Source: Methanolobus sp. (GTDB lineage: Archaea > Halobacteriota > Methanosarcinia > Methanosarcinales > Methanosarcinaceae). Taken from it: 64,000 bases of DNA. The translations under genes were made by a program, and so were the position numbers. The notes under the pieces are model-generated. The model was not told the DNA's origin. It worked only from the letters and a program-made list of their open reading frames with translations, and did no database searches. Shown one piece after another: positions 8,864 to 17,476 of the stretch. The DNA is taken from assembly GCF_016278385.1 (NCBI RefSeq), contig NZ_JADQBY010000019.1, positions 45,651-109,650 on the forward strand, in the 5' to 3' direction. Position 1 is the stretch's first letter. Every line of letters begins with the position of its first letter.

Positions 8864-11485
8864 ATGAGCGAGCTTCCATGGGAAAATAAAAAAGTAGCAG
8901 ATATTATGTCATCGGCAGGTGAAGAGGCTAAGATATCTGATGGTTCTGCCCCTGGCACAACTAAAAGTTTCCATCCTCCAATTCCTGATATATTGGCAAA
9001 TGCATTTGCAGATATACCGATGGAAGAGGCTACAATAGAGCTTTCAGATTCTACGCCAGATGCAAAAGATGTTCAGATGCCTAATCTGGGTGTCCCATCA
9101 TTTGGGGATTTACCTGATTTGTCCCTTATGGGTGGGAGCAGCAATAAAGAACCTGAATTAAATTCAGGTAATTCTCTTTCACAAGGTATCCTTCCACCTT
9201 TCATGAGCAATTCTAATATCCCTAACTCTTCGGTTCAAAAAGAAGAAAATGCATTTGTTCCAAAACCTCTTTTTGATCCTTTATCATCTGACAATGCTGG
9301 AGCTAATGCTATAGGTGCTTTAGATGCACCTGCTAAGAAGCGTTCTCCTCCTCCTTTATTTGAACCTTTGATCCAATTGGATGATGCGGTCAATGGTGCT
9401 GATGTTGTAGTTCCATTTCCAATTCAAGAAAGCGAATCCATGTCTTTCCCATCAAATGAATTCCTGGTTGAAGGGCGCCCGGCTCCAGAGATGCCTCCAT
9501 TTGGTGAACCTTCATCTGATAGTGTAAATCCATTCGCTTCACCCAATTCCAGTGTTGCTCCTCCATTTAATGAACCTCCTTCTGGTAGTGTAAATCCATT
9601 CGCCTCCCCTAGTTCCAGTGCTGCTCCTCCATTTAATGAACCTCCTTCTGGTAGTGTAAATCCATTCGCCTCCCCTGGTTCCAGTGCTGCTTCTCCATTC
9701 TCTGAACCTTCTTATGCTAGTGTTAATCCTTTTACTCAGGCACCTGTGGGTATGGAAAGCTCCTCCGTTAAAAACGGTTCAAAATCAGAAGGTTCAAAGG
9801 TCAACATTAATTTGGATTCATTAAAAAAGAATATTGAAGGGATATCTGTTGTAGCCATAGATTTTTTAAGGAACCTAACAAAGGGAAAAAGCTTGATTGA
9901 TAGAATGGAGGATATGAGTTATTCTACACGGGATGATGTAAGTTCTGCTAATACAGTATCAACAATTTCTTCACCATTTGACAGCGAGTCTACATCCCCA
10001 CTTGACCAACCTTCAATCAATCCGTTCTCTCCATTACAAGAAGGTCCAAATGAAACAGAACCTCCTTTACAGTCTAATCCTTTTGAATCAATTACCGGGT
10101 CCTCAGATGCAGGCGACATAAGGAAAGTAACATCTATAGAGAATCCAATATTGGAAGCTATAAATCCGTTTGATGAAAATGAGACTGATTTTTTAGAACC
10201 GGATTCCATTTCAGATGAAAATGATGTTTTATCACTTTTTGATTCTGATATTGTAGGGATCACACCAATTGGTGGGGAAGGGGATCAGGATATTGTTGAT
10301 GATGTGGACGTTGCTTTGCCGGAAATCCTGGACTCAGAGATAAACGTTATTGAAAAAACAGTATTTTCATTTGAAAAAGAAACTCATGCCAATGCTGCAG
10401 AAGGTTCTGCTGTATCACCGGTACTTTCTTTAGAGTTAAAAGCTATGAAGGAAAGTTCAGATAAAAGATTCAACATTCTTGAGAACGATATTATTAACTT
10501 TAAGGATGATCTTACAAGTATTGATATGCAGTTTAGTTTTGTTAAGGAGGAAGTTATAAGTTTCTCCGGCAAAGTTTCAGAAATGGAACAGGCATTCTCT
10601 TCTTTTGTAATATCGAATGAAGAGTCCACTTCCTTAAATAATGCTAAATTTGATGGCCTTGAAGAAAAGATAAGTTCAGTGGGAGGAAGGATTGGTAATT
10701 TTGAATCAAATCTTTCTTTTTTGCAATCAGACAATGTTTCCATTAAGTCTGACTTGTCTCGGATAGAGGACAATGTTTCAGAACTTGTGAATTCTTATAC
10801 TGCACTTCTTGCACAGTTGCATGAATCCTTCCAAGAAAACGAATCTAATTTTTCACGTATCGATGTTATTTCAGCAAAACTTGATGAAATAGGATCAAAG
10901 ATAAGTTCAATTGAGAAAACCCAGGAAGGTTCCAAATCAACTTCTATGGAGTTTTCAAGATCCATATCTGCTATGCTTGACAATCTTGGCAAGACCTCTT
11001 CTGCATTTTCTGACTTTAAACAGGAATCAGAGACGAAAAATGCTGCTATGATCAAAAAAATAGATTCTGTAACTGAGTACGTGGAAAGTGAATTGCAGAA
11101 AGTGGGTGCCAGAAGTTACAAAGGTTTTGGACAGAATGTACACCTTTCCAATATTGTCAAGAATTCCGGTAATATGAAACTCTGCATGGAATGGCTCGAG
11201 TTTTTGATGGAGCTTGTAGGTCGCAATAATCTTCCGGAGATACTCTCTTATTATGAGGAGCTTGGCTGGATAACTGATAAGATAAGGATGGAACTGTTGC
11301 AATATGCTGACGGTATTGATTTCTATATGGAAAAGCCAGACTGGAAACTCACACCGGATGACCACGTTAAATCTATCTGGTTCATTGAAAGTCTTGCAGG
11401 TATAAAAGTTGACAAGAACAGGCTTTCAGTTATCGAAAGGGATATTGAGAAGGTCAAAAAAGGCTCTGAGATCTACGGGATATAA
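8864..11485 (+). CDS. Large low-complexity/coiled-coil protein with C-terminal archaellum FlaD/FlaE domain
   Basis: An 873-aa soluble protein. The N-terminal half is disordered and Pro/Ser/Asn-rich, with repeated NPF motifs and a 22-residue tandem repeat at about 212-290 (PPFNEPPSGSVNPFASPSSS). Residues about 520-750 are helical and heptad-like (EEKISSVGGRIGNFESN). The last about 120 residues match the FlaD/FlaE domain of archaellum motors (CMEWLEFLMELVGRNNLPEI, then YYEELGWITDKIRMELLQYA). FlaD/E proteins form part of the cytoplasmic switch complex that receives CheY/CheF signals. No other fla gene is adjacent, so this is a stand-alone, enlarged relative. The ATG at 8864 is preferred over the TTG at 8855. 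Confidence 0.75.
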   Translation: MSELPWENKKVADIMSSAGEEAKISDGSAPGTTKSFHPPIPDILANAFADIPMEEATIELSDSTPDAKDVQMPNLGVPSFGDLPDLSLMGGSSNKEPELNSGNSLSQGILPPFMSNSNIPNSSVQKEENAFVPKPLFDPLSSDNAGANAIGALDAPAKKRSPPPLFEPLIQLDDAVNGADVVVPFPIQESESMSFPSNEFLVEGRPAPEMPPFGEPSSDSVNPFASPNSSVAPPFNEPPSGSVNPFASPSSSAAPPFNEPPSGSVNPFASPGSSAASPFSEPSYASVNPFTQAPVGMESSSVKNGSKSEGSKVNINLDSLKKNIEGISVVAIDFLRNLTKGKSLIDRMEDMSYSTRDDVSSANTVSTISSPFDSESTSPLDQPSINPFSPLQEGPNETEPPLQSNPFESITGSSDAGDIRKVTSIENPILEAINPFDENETDFLEPDSISDENDVLSLFDSDIVGITPIGGEGDQDIVDDVDVALPEILDSEINVIEKTVFSFEKETHANAAEGSAVSPVLSLELKAMKESSDKRFNILENDIINFKDDLTSIDMQFSFVKEEVISFSGKVSEMEQAFSSFVISNEESTSLNNAKFDGLEEKISSVGGRIGNFESNLSFLQSDNVSIKSDLSRIEDNVSELVNSYTALLAQLHESFQENESNFSRIDVISAKLDEIGSKISSIEKTQEGSKSTSMEFSRSISAMLDNLGKTSSAFSDFKQESETKNAAMIKKIDSVTEYVESELQKVGARSYKGFGQNVHLSNIVKNSGNMKLCMEWLEFLMELVGRNNLPEILSYYEELGWITDKIRMELLQYADGIDFYMEKPDWKLTPDDHVKSIWFIESLAGIKVDKNRLSVIERDIEKVKKGSEIYGI
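9500..9735 (+). repeat. 66-bp tandem repeat encoding NPF-rich units
   Basis: Inside the FlaD/E-domain gene, three to four copies of a 66-bp unit encode PPFNEPPSGSVNPFASP plus a variable SSSAA. The two central copies (about 9568-9699) are nearly identical in DNA, which indicates recent duplication or slippage. The outer copies are diverged. Confidence 0.75.
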
Positions 11486-11571
11486 TGTTGACCTGAAAAA
11501 AGTAAAAATAAATGCTTGGGGCCGGGTAGGCCTGCAAACATTTCATTCTTTTCTTAAAGTGGAATAATTGT

Positions 11572-11904
11572 TTAGAACATTGCTTCAAGTTTGTCTGCAA
11601 AGTCTGCAAGAACTGGTAGTCTGTACATGTTACCTTTGTAGGCCATGAATATCAGGTAAAGCCAGAGTACAAATCCAATAAGGGGCAAAAACAATAATAT
11701 TAACCATCCAATAATTGGTATGAACCCCATAATAATACTCAATACGAAAAGCCCACCAAACACTACAGTGGACTGTGCTGCATGGAAGCGTACAAATTTG
11801 TTTTCCTTTTCAATAACCAACAAAAGTATGCCAGTAATGAAACCCAGTGCATAGGCTATTACTCCTGCTATGTTTTCATCGACACCTAATTTTGTTTCGC
11901 TCAT
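11572..11904 (-). CDS. DUF4870 family membrane protein
   Basis: A 110-aa membrane protein starting MSETKLGVDENIAG, followed by three hydrophobic segments and the family core KFVRFHAAQSTVVFGG. That core is typical of the DUF4870/TIC20-like family, whose function is unknown. The start at 11904 is chosen because GGAGAGA lies just upstream and because it aligns exactly with the paralog at 12003-12353. The two genes are adjacent and same-strand, and their starts and ends are closely similar, so this is a tandem duplication. Confidence 0.85.
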   Translation of the reverse strand: MSETKLGVDENIAGVIAYALGFITGILLLVIEKENKFVRFHAAQSTVVFGGLFVLSIIMGFIPIIGWLILLFLPLIGFVLWLYLIFMAYKGNMYRLPVLADFADKLEAMF

Positions 11905-12002
11905 AATATCTCTCCTTATAATAAAACAAAAAAATATAAGAATGTTTGAGGTCAGATTACTCCGCAAACATTTTATGATTTTGTCCAGGCCAAATATTGG
12001 TC

Positions 12003-12353
12003 TTAGAATTTCTGCTCCAGTTGGTCAGCATACTCTGCAATTACTGGGAGCCTGTACATTTCACCTTTATAGGCTTTGTACATAAGGAAAAACCATAGTA
12101 CTAATGAAACTAAGGTTATAAGCAATGATATTAACGCAAAGATAAATCCAATATAGTCTATGGAAGTAAGGAATCCTATAATAAAGTTCAAAACAAACAA
12201 ACCTACATACAAAACAGTAGACTGGGCTGCATGGAAACGTACGAATTTGTTGTCTTTCTCAATGATCAATAGAATTATGCCGGAAATCCAGCCAAGTAAA
12301 TAGGCTAATAATCCAGCTATATTTTCACTGACACCTAATTTTGTTTCGCTCAT
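12003..12353 (-). CDS. DUF4870 family membrane protein (paralog)
   Basis: A 116-aa membrane protein, MSETKLGVSENIAGLLAYLL, with core KFVRFHAAQSTVLYVG and C-terminal KAYKGEMYRLPVIAEYADQL. It is a close paralog of the protein encoded at 11572-11904, with a slightly longer second loop (GFLTSIDYIGFIF). A GGAG site precedes the ATG at 12353 and overlaps the end of a short remnant reading frame (12364-12513). The two may therefore be translationally coupled. Confidence 0.85.
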   Translation of the reverse strand: MSETKLGVSENIAGLLAYLLGWISGIILLIIEKDNKFVRFHAAQSTVLYVGLFVLNFIIGFLTSIDYIGFIFALISLLITLVSLVLWFFLMYKAYKGEMYRLPVIAEYADQLEQKF

Positions 12354-12363
12354 AATGACTCTC

Positions 12364-12513
12364 CTATAAATATCTATATTTATACTCTTGTCTTAGATAC
12401 AAACGGTGCGATGGAAGTATGGATATAAAACCAAATATGGTTAATAAAACCAACAATGAATGCCACTTGTTTACCTTTAATGTCTTCAAGTAGTATAAAA
12501 ATTCATAATCCAA
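12364..12513 (-). pseudogene. Truncated N-terminal remnant of the 178-aa membrane protein gene
   Basis: This frame starts at a TTG and reads MDYEFLYYLKTLKVNKW, then HSLLVLLTIFGFIS. It parallels the start of the intact gene at 12747-13283 (MDYEVLLKNSWNVVKDN, then LVTFIVGLLITVFGSIF). After about 32 codons homology stops, and the frame ends at a TAG 10 nt before the DUF4870 ATG. Upstream DNA is also similar (ACCACA..CC..ACTATAATT.. versus ACCACACCCTGAATATAATT), so promoter and gene start were duplicated together. It is probably non-functional, but a 49-aa peptide remains possible. Confidence 0.6.
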
Positions 12514-12746
12514 CACACCACATCCAGACTATAATTGTTTAATATATCTCTTTGAAATAATTAATTACAAAAGTAGTGGTCCCCTATATTATATAACAGT
12601 TTCTATAAAAAAGGTAGGGGCAGTGATATTGAAATGTTTAAATATCACGGCATTTCTGTTATTTTGGTCACTGGAATTATTCAACGTTTTCTAATTAAAA
12701 AAGAGAGCTGCAAACAAATGTTTACAGCTTTGATATTTGCTCTGTT

Positions 12747-13283
12747 TTATTCTGCAAGTTCGAGTGTTGCATACGCGAGAAGTACTGTGGCAATAGGTGC
12801 TGTCACTAGCATACCGATTCCCAGCAGTAATGCCCCTATCATGAAAAGGACAAGCATTATCACATATACTATTATACTTTCAACAGGCTTGGCCTTGATA
12901 ATTTCAATGCTCTCTGTTATTGCCTCAATACCGCCGTATCCCTTTATTACAAGCAGGGGCAACGCAAACATGAACAATATTCCTACTATTGTTGAGAGTA
13001 TGGATGCTATCTGTCCAAGTATTCCGGCGATGACCATGTAGATCAGCATATACACCCAGCTTCTGATGAAATCATCCTTGTTGAACCCTACAAAGACATC
13101 GCTGATCTCTATTTGCTCTCCTCTTGCTCCCTTTACAGTCATGGATGTAAATCCATAGGCTAGAGGTGCAATGGTAACTATAAATATTGAACCAAAAACG
13201 GTTATCAATAAACCAACAATAAATGTTACAAGATTATCTTTTACAACATTCCATGAATTCTTTAATAAAACTTCATAATCCAA
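12747..13283 (-). CDS. Uncharacterised membrane protein (178 aa)
   Basis: Starts at a TTG (MDYEVLLKNSW). The first transmembrane helix (about 18-45) is followed by a soluble loop (VKGARGEQIEISDVFVGFNKDDF), then two long hydrophobic regions (about 75-115 and 133-170). The pattern resembles the glycerophosphodiester phosphodiesterase membrane-domain and DUF975-like proteins, but I cannot assign a family firmly. It is on the same strand as the DUF4870 genes and downstream of the displaced pilin body, so it probably belonged to a host pilin-membrane protein gene row. Confidence 0.75.
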   Translation of the reverse strand: MDYEVLLKNSWNVVKDNLVTFIVGLLITVFGSIFIVTIAPLAYGFTSMTVKGARGEQIEISDVFVGFNKDDFIRSWVYMLIYMVIAGILGQIASILSTIVGILFMFALPLLVIKGYGGIEAITESIEIIKAKPVESIIVYVIMLVLFMIGALLLGIGMLVTAPIATVLLAYATLELAE

Positions 13284-13363
13284 TATACCACACCCTGAAT
13301 ATAATTACTTATAAGAATGTGTGGTTCTGTATCGTATATAAGTTTATCTGAAAAGTCATGATT

Positions 13364-13399
13364 GGAAAAGAAAAAAAGAATGACGCCAAAAGCGTCATT
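13364..13399 (-). terminator. Stem-loop terminator of displaced pilin gene
   Basis: AATGACGC (13379-13386) pairs perfectly with GCGTCATT (13392-13399) around a 5-nt loop. On the - strand the hairpin is followed by a T-rich run (CTTTTTTTCTTTT). It lies 12 nt past the pilin stop codon. A related hairpin follows the other pilin copy at 28101-28134. Confidence 0.65.
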
Positions 13400-13410
13400 T
13401 AAGTTTGAAA

Positions 13411-13874
13411 TTAGAATCTAACGTCCATATCGCCAATCATCTGCTGGCTTGCAATATCAATTATCTTTACATTGATTGTTTCGCCAGATACGGCAATAGG
13501 TGTGTTATCTGTCTGTGTCATATTACTATTATCGACGAGTACCTGACCAGTTGCGTCTTCATAGTAAACGTACAGTGAATCTCCAGCGTCGAACTTAGCA
13601 TCCTCTACAGATAAGTCTGTAAACAATGCAGATCCTTCTGTAGTTGCATTACCTGAAACTGTAACTCTTGTTGTAGTGCTGGAAAATACTATCTGATCTC
13701 CGCCCTGATGCTCAAGCTTTACGACATCAGTACTTGAGACGTCTGCTGCTGATGCTCTGATACTTGCCTGTGGTGCCTGTTCAGGCGGACCCATGCCGAA
13801 TACGAATGCAGCGATAACTGCAGCAAGGATTACAGTGATTGCGACCATCAGGATTACACCGATGACCGGGGATA
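13411..13874 (-). pseudogene. Displaced type IV pilin body lacking start codon and signal peptide
   Basis: The frame reads from SPVIGVILMVAITV through the hydrophobic pilin helix, the GPPEQAPQAS hinge and a variable globular part, to INVKIIDIASQQMI and DMDVRF. Compared with the intact pilin at 28146-28637 it lacks the segment MSKANQFLNEDAV. Upstream of SPVIG the frame continues only to a TAA with no ATG, GTG or TTG. The break falls exactly at the 16-bp sequence shared with the other pilin, followed by integrase-side DNA. It is best read as the original host pilin 3' part, silenced when the element inserted. An internal ATG/GTG (from 13848) could at most give a protein without a signal peptide. 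Confidence 0.8.
13859..13874. other. Left attachment-site core (attL)
   Basis: The sequence CCGATGACCGGGGATA occurs here and at 28585-28600, in the same orientation. On the coding (-) strand it encodes the conserved pilin residues SPVIG. Homology with the other pilin stops immediately on the integrase side. The exact crossover within the 16 bp cannot be located from one sequence. Confidence 0.75.
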
Positions 13875-13939
13875 TTACGGTGTAATAAGGCTTATTTTGC
13901 TGATTAAAGGTAGTTTAGACTCTATTTAGCTTATTAGGT

Positions 13940-13966
13940 ACCTCTTATTTAATAGAGGTGTATATA
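13940..13966 (+). promoter_or_regulatory. Inverted repeat overlapping the integrase ribosome binding site
   Basis: ACCTCT (13940-13945) can pair with AGAGGT (13954-13959), which contains the GAGGTG ribosome binding site of the integrase gene (ATG 13967). Pairing would hide the site. The same dyad could instead be a repressor operator. Further palindromic words (AATAAGGCTTATT near 13890 and AGGTACCT near 13936) lie between it and the att core and may be integrase arm sites. Confidence 0.4.
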
Positions 13967-14815
13967 ATGGTATCGGAAGCAATGAAAAATCTCAGTACAT
14001 TTGTCAGTTATGAGGACTTCCTTAAGCTGGAAAAGACTGCAAAAGAGTATGAAGTACGTGCTATTAGGAAGAAAGCAAGAAAGGGTGAATACTCTTTGTT
14101 TGTAAGGATGTTATTCTTTACAGGTGCTCGTATATCTGAGGTCGTGGGTAGTAATAGGAGAGTGTACACACAATGTCTTTTCCCCGGTTTCAAGAAAAGG
14201 AAGGGTAACTGTCCCAAGTGGGCTGCACAAAGGGACGATAAGGTCTGTATTGAAGCTGGCTGCAAATCTCTGACATCATATGTGCAAAAAGCCCATCATG
14301 GAATACGTGTCAAAGATATTGTCTTTAACGACAGGATTATCGCTGTATACGGTAAGAATGTCAAGTCTGATGAACTCAAAGCAAGGACTGTCATCATTGA
14401 TTCTGAGACACTTGAGATGCTCCGGGAGCACATTGAAAGGTATTCATTGAGACCGAATGATAAAATTATTAGTCTGAATGAAAATGGTGCTAAGACACTG
14501 GTAAATAAACTCCGTGATATCACTGAACTGCACTGGTTGACTGCACATAAGTTCAGGCATGGACACGCCGTCTATTGCATTCAGCATGGTATGGATATTC
14601 GTACTTTACAACAGCAGCTTGGTCACTCTGATTTGGGTACTACTGCTGTGTATCTTCAGTTTGCTGTTAATGAGCGGAAAAAGGCGTACGATAAGGTCTT
14701 CTCTAAAAAGCCGGACCATGTCAAGGTGCAATGTCCTTCTTGTGGGTTCAACTTCCGTCTATGCAAAAATCACGAAATGGAATTAGAGGACCGGCTGAGT
14801 ACAATGTTCCAATAG
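13967..14815 (+). CDS. Tyrosine recombinase/integrase of the element
   Basis: A 282-aa phage-integrase-family protein that would cut and rejoin the attachment sites. The catalytic set is complete: R55 (TGARISE), H194 and R197 (HKFRHGH), H220 (LGHSDLGTT) and nucleophile Y229 (VYLQF). Between R55 and the HxxR box there is an insertion with paired cysteines (GNCPKW...KVCIEAGC). The C-terminus has a CPSCGFNFRLCKNHE zinc-like knuckle, so extra DNA-binding modules are likely. The ATG at 13967 has GAGGTG six bases upstream and is preferred over the GTG at 13958. Its place beside attL supports its being the integrase for the pilin site. Confidence 0.92.
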   Translation: MVSEAMKNLSTFVSYEDFLKLEKTAKEYEVRAIRKKARKGEYSLFVRMLFFTGARISEVVGSNRRVYTQCLFPGFKKRKGNCPKWAAQRDDKVCIEAGCKSLTSYVQKAHHGIRVKDIVFNDRIIAVYGKNVKSDELKARTVIIDSETLEMLREHIERYSLRPNDKIISLNENGAKTLVNKLRDITELHWLTAHKFRHGHAVYCIQHGMDIRTLQQQLGHSDLGTTAVYLQFAVNERKKAYDKVFSKKPDHVKVQCPSCGFNFRLCKNHEMELEDRLSTMFQ

Positions 14816-15109
14816 GATATGATTGACCATCATCCCCTCCAACCTTTCTTTTTTCCACCACCCCCCTATCACACCTGTTCTCTCATCGCAAACCTTCACC
14901 CACTCCGCCATGTGCTACGCAAACATTTAAACAGTGCTATAATAACAAGTAAACTTGTTTAGTTACAGATTGCGATTTTTGCTATATGCAATGACAGTGC
15001 CGAAAATTAAGTGGTATGTTGATATTGGTTTTTTTGTTACCTAAAGTTTAATTGTCAGACAATTTATATTGTTTTAGCGTGTAGTAGTACCAAATACGGA
15101 GTGAAAATC
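14816..15109. other. Intergenic region of the element
   Basis: 294 bp with a pyrimidine-rich stretch after the integrase stop (CATCCCCTCCAACC) and an AT-rich second half with TATA-like words (TTTATATTG near 15062). It probably holds the promoter for the ribbon-helix-helix and helicase genes. No gene seen. Confidence 0.35.
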
Positions 15110-15316
15110 ATGACAGTAGAAAAGAAGTCAGTATCATTTCAGGAAGATTTGTTCGAAGAAATGGAGTCAAGACGTGCTGAATTCGATATGAGTCGAAGCG
15201 GTTACATTGATTCCGTTCTCCGTGTGCACTTTGGACTTGACAGCACTGAAAAACAGACCAAAGTCACAGTGCATGAAAATGTATTCTCCGATGCAGAAAT
15301 AACTTCTGCACTATGA
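15110..15316 (+). CDS. Ribbon-helix-helix DNA-binding protein
   Basis: A 68-aa protein beginning MTVEKKSVSFQEDLFEEME. It has the beta strand, helix, helix layout of CopG/Arc-type regulators (KKSVSFQEDLFEEMESRR, then MSRSGYIDSVLRVHFGL). A GGAGTG site lies before the ATG at 15110. The C-terminal tail NVFSDAEITSAL shares the word NVFS with the next gene product. It probably regulates element gene expression or copy number as a dimer. It is first in a row leading to the replication helicase. Confidence 0.75.
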   Translation: MTVEKKSVSFQEDLFEEMESRRAEFDMSRSGYIDSVLRVHFGLDSTEKQTKVTVHENVFSDAEITSAL

Positions 15317-15361
15317 GATGATGCGAGAACAGGCACAAGCTTCGCTCTGAGAGGCTGATAC

Positions 15362-15574
15362 ATGCCCGACAAAAACGAAATCATCCTGACACTGGACCCT
15401 GAGCTACTGCCTTATATTGACGTTCTCAGAGGCTATCAGAGCCGTTCTACGTACATCAAGAAGGTGCTCAGGGACCACATTAAGGGTTCAGACGTTCAGT
15501 TCGGAATAGTGGACGACACGCAGGAACAGAATGTATTCTCAGAGCATGATGATGATTTCTGTGTATTACAGTAA
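15362..15574 (+). CDS. Second ribbon-helix-helix-like DNA-binding protein
   Basis: A 70-aa protein: NEIILTLDPELLPYIDVL provides the strand and first helix, and SRSTYIKKVLRDHIKG the second. The C-terminal tail is acidic and contains QNVFSEHDDDF, echoing the tail of the preceding protein. It is a likely small transcriptional or copy-number regulator. It lies 45 bp after the first ribbon-helix-helix gene and 63 bp before the helicase gene, on the same strand. Confidence 0.65.
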   Translation: MPDKNEIILTLDPELLPYIDVLRGYQSRSTYIKKVLRDHIKGSDVQFGIVDDTQEQNVFSEHDDDFCVLQ

Positions 15575-15637
15575 TTGAAAATATTACATCAGGGCTGAGG
15601 TCCAAGTCAGCCCCAAGAAAAAGTTAACGTGATTTAA

Positions 15638-17473
15638 ATGAACAAAGACATCAGTATTAAAATAGATTCCGGTACACCTTCCGAGGATACCGCAGAACAG
15701 AACAACGCAATCACTGATTTTGCAGAGCTTAATTCAGCCCTTGTTGAAAAGACCTATGAGACATCCAACTCTGACCTGTCATTCACCTTTAAGGAAGTGC
15801 TTAAGGGTGGAATGTACAAGATAACCGTGAAGGCTCTGTACAAACAGGTTGTAGTCACTGACAGGGACTTCGATTATGATATCATCCTGAAGGCTGACCA
15901 CAGGTTCAAAAAGGAGTTCATCAACCAGATTGAACATGACACCGGCAAAGCAATCAAGAAAAACGATGTAAATAACCTGCTTAATGAAGCCGTCCTCAAG
16001 TTCAAGGATGAGCCTGACTTCAAGGCTCACCATGAAGCGTACCAGTGTCTTGAAAACTTGCGTATACAGGAACTCAAGAACAGGACATCATCATTCCTTA
16101 AGGTCGATGAGATGGGTCGTGCGTATGGGATATTCGTACACAACCTTGCAACATCATTGATGAAAGAGTACACTTTCCTGACACTTGATGACACACATGA
16201 GGTCTTATACTACGAAGATGGAAAGTACAGGCATGGTGGCGAAAATCTTATCCGACTACTTGTCCAGAGAGAGCTTCTGAATGAGAGCACTGAGAAGTAT
16301 CAGAGGGAAGTACTGAACTACATCAAGCATGAGACCCTGATTGAACGTAAGCACTTCAATCTACCATGCAGGATAATCAACTTCAAAAATGGTCTCTATG
16401 AAGTTGAAACACGTACATTCCATAAACACACACCTGAGCACCTGAGCACCATGCAACTTAACGTGGACTATGACCCTGATGCTAAGTGTCCAAAGATAGA
16501 GAAGTTCATGTCAGAAATCCTACCTAAAGATGTTGACCGGGATGGTACTCTTGAGTTCACTGGATATGGTATGATTAATGAGAACAACATGCGTAAAGCC
16601 TTCATGGGTCTTGGAAATGGTAAGAACGGTAAAACCCAATTTTTCAAACTTGTCATGAAGCTCTTTGAAGGTCAGTTCAGCATGGAAGCCATACAGGACT
16701 TGGAGAAGGATAAGTTCGCTGCACATAACACATGTTGGAAGATGCTTAACATCATGCCTGACCTTCCATCAGAACCACTTGATGACAGCAAGGCTTACAA
16801 GACCATTGTTGGTAATGACGGTTTCATCAAGGGTGAAGCCAAGTACATGCCCGGATATCTTTTCAGACCAACCATCAGGATGATGTTCATGGCTAATCAG
16901 GCTCCTTGGGCGCACTTTGAGAACAATGATGCTTACTATGACCGCTGGCTCTTAGTTGAGTTCAAGCAGCGTTTCGAAGGTCAGAGCGATAACAAGAACC
17001 TGTTCAATGAGATATCCACTGATGAAGAGATGGAAGGTTTTGCACAACTGCTCATCAAACACCTTCACAACTTGCTGGAGCGTGGCGAATATGCCAATGA
17101 GAAAGATTTACAGGAGACCAAGAAGATATACTTAATACGTGCTGACCATGTAAGAGCATTCGTCATGGACCGTCTTGAAGAGGATGATGAAGGTGGTAGG
17201 TCAAGCACTGTCAAAGACGTGTACGACTGCTACAAGCAATGGTGTTCAGAAAACGACATTGCAGGTGTAAAGAGCGGTCCAGAACTCAAGAAAAGGTTTA
17301 AGAAGCTCTATGGATGGGAGTTCAAGCAGTTATGGGATAGTGTTAATAATGGCAAGGTCTGCTGGGTAGGTATCAGAATCAAGGGTGAACAGGGAAATTC
17401 TGGTTCATCATTCACACCATCATTCCCAAGAACACCTTCTCCACCTAAGATAGCATTACCACCTGTGAACTGA
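15638..17473 (+). CDS. D5-like superfamily 3 replication helicase (phage/plasmid primase P4 C-terminal family)
   Basis: A 611-aa protein that should unwind the element origin. A poorly conserved N-terminal part (1-150) is followed by a D5_N-like region with INFKNGLYEV, then a SF3 ATPase. Walker A is GLGNGKNGKTQ (about 324-334), the Walker B area is WKMLNIMPDLP, and the sensor/motif C is MFMANQAPWAHFEN followed by YYDRWLLVEF. A winged-helix C-terminal domain follows (VKDVYDCYKQWCSENDI). I see no catalytic archaeo-eukaryotic primase domain, so priming may rely on the host. A repeat-rich AT stretch, a likely origin, begins right after its stop codon. Confidence 0.88.
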   Translation: MNKDISIKIDSGTPSEDTAEQNNAITDFAELNSALVEKTYETSNSDLSFTFKEVLKGGMYKITVKALYKQVVVTDRDFDYDIILKADHRFKKEFINQIEHDTGKAIKKNDVNNLLNEAVLKFKDEPDFKAHHEAYQCLENLRIQELKNRTSSFLKVDEMGRAYGIFVHNLATSLMKEYTFLTLDDTHEVLYYEDGKYRHGGENLIRLLVQRELLNESTEKYQREVLNYIKHETLIERKHFNLPCRIINFKNGLYEVETRTFHKHTPEHLSTMQLNVDYDPDAKCPKIEKFMSEILPKDVDRDGTLEFTGYGMINENNMRKAFMGLGNGKNGKTQFFKLVMKLFEGQFSMEAIQDLEKDKFAAHNTCWKMLNIMPDLPSEPLDDSKAYKTIVGNDGFIKGEAKYMPGYLFRPTIRMMFMANQAPWAHFENNDAYYDRWLLVEFKQRFEGQSDNKNLFNEISTDEEMEGFAQLLIKHLHNLLERGEYANEKDLQETKKIYLIRADHVRAFVMDRLEEDDEGGRSSTVKDVYDCYKQWCSENDIAGVKSGPELKKRFKKLYGWEFKQLWDSVNNGKVCWVGIRIKGEQGNSGSSFTPSFPRTPSPPKIALPPVN

Positions 17474-17476
17474 CCC

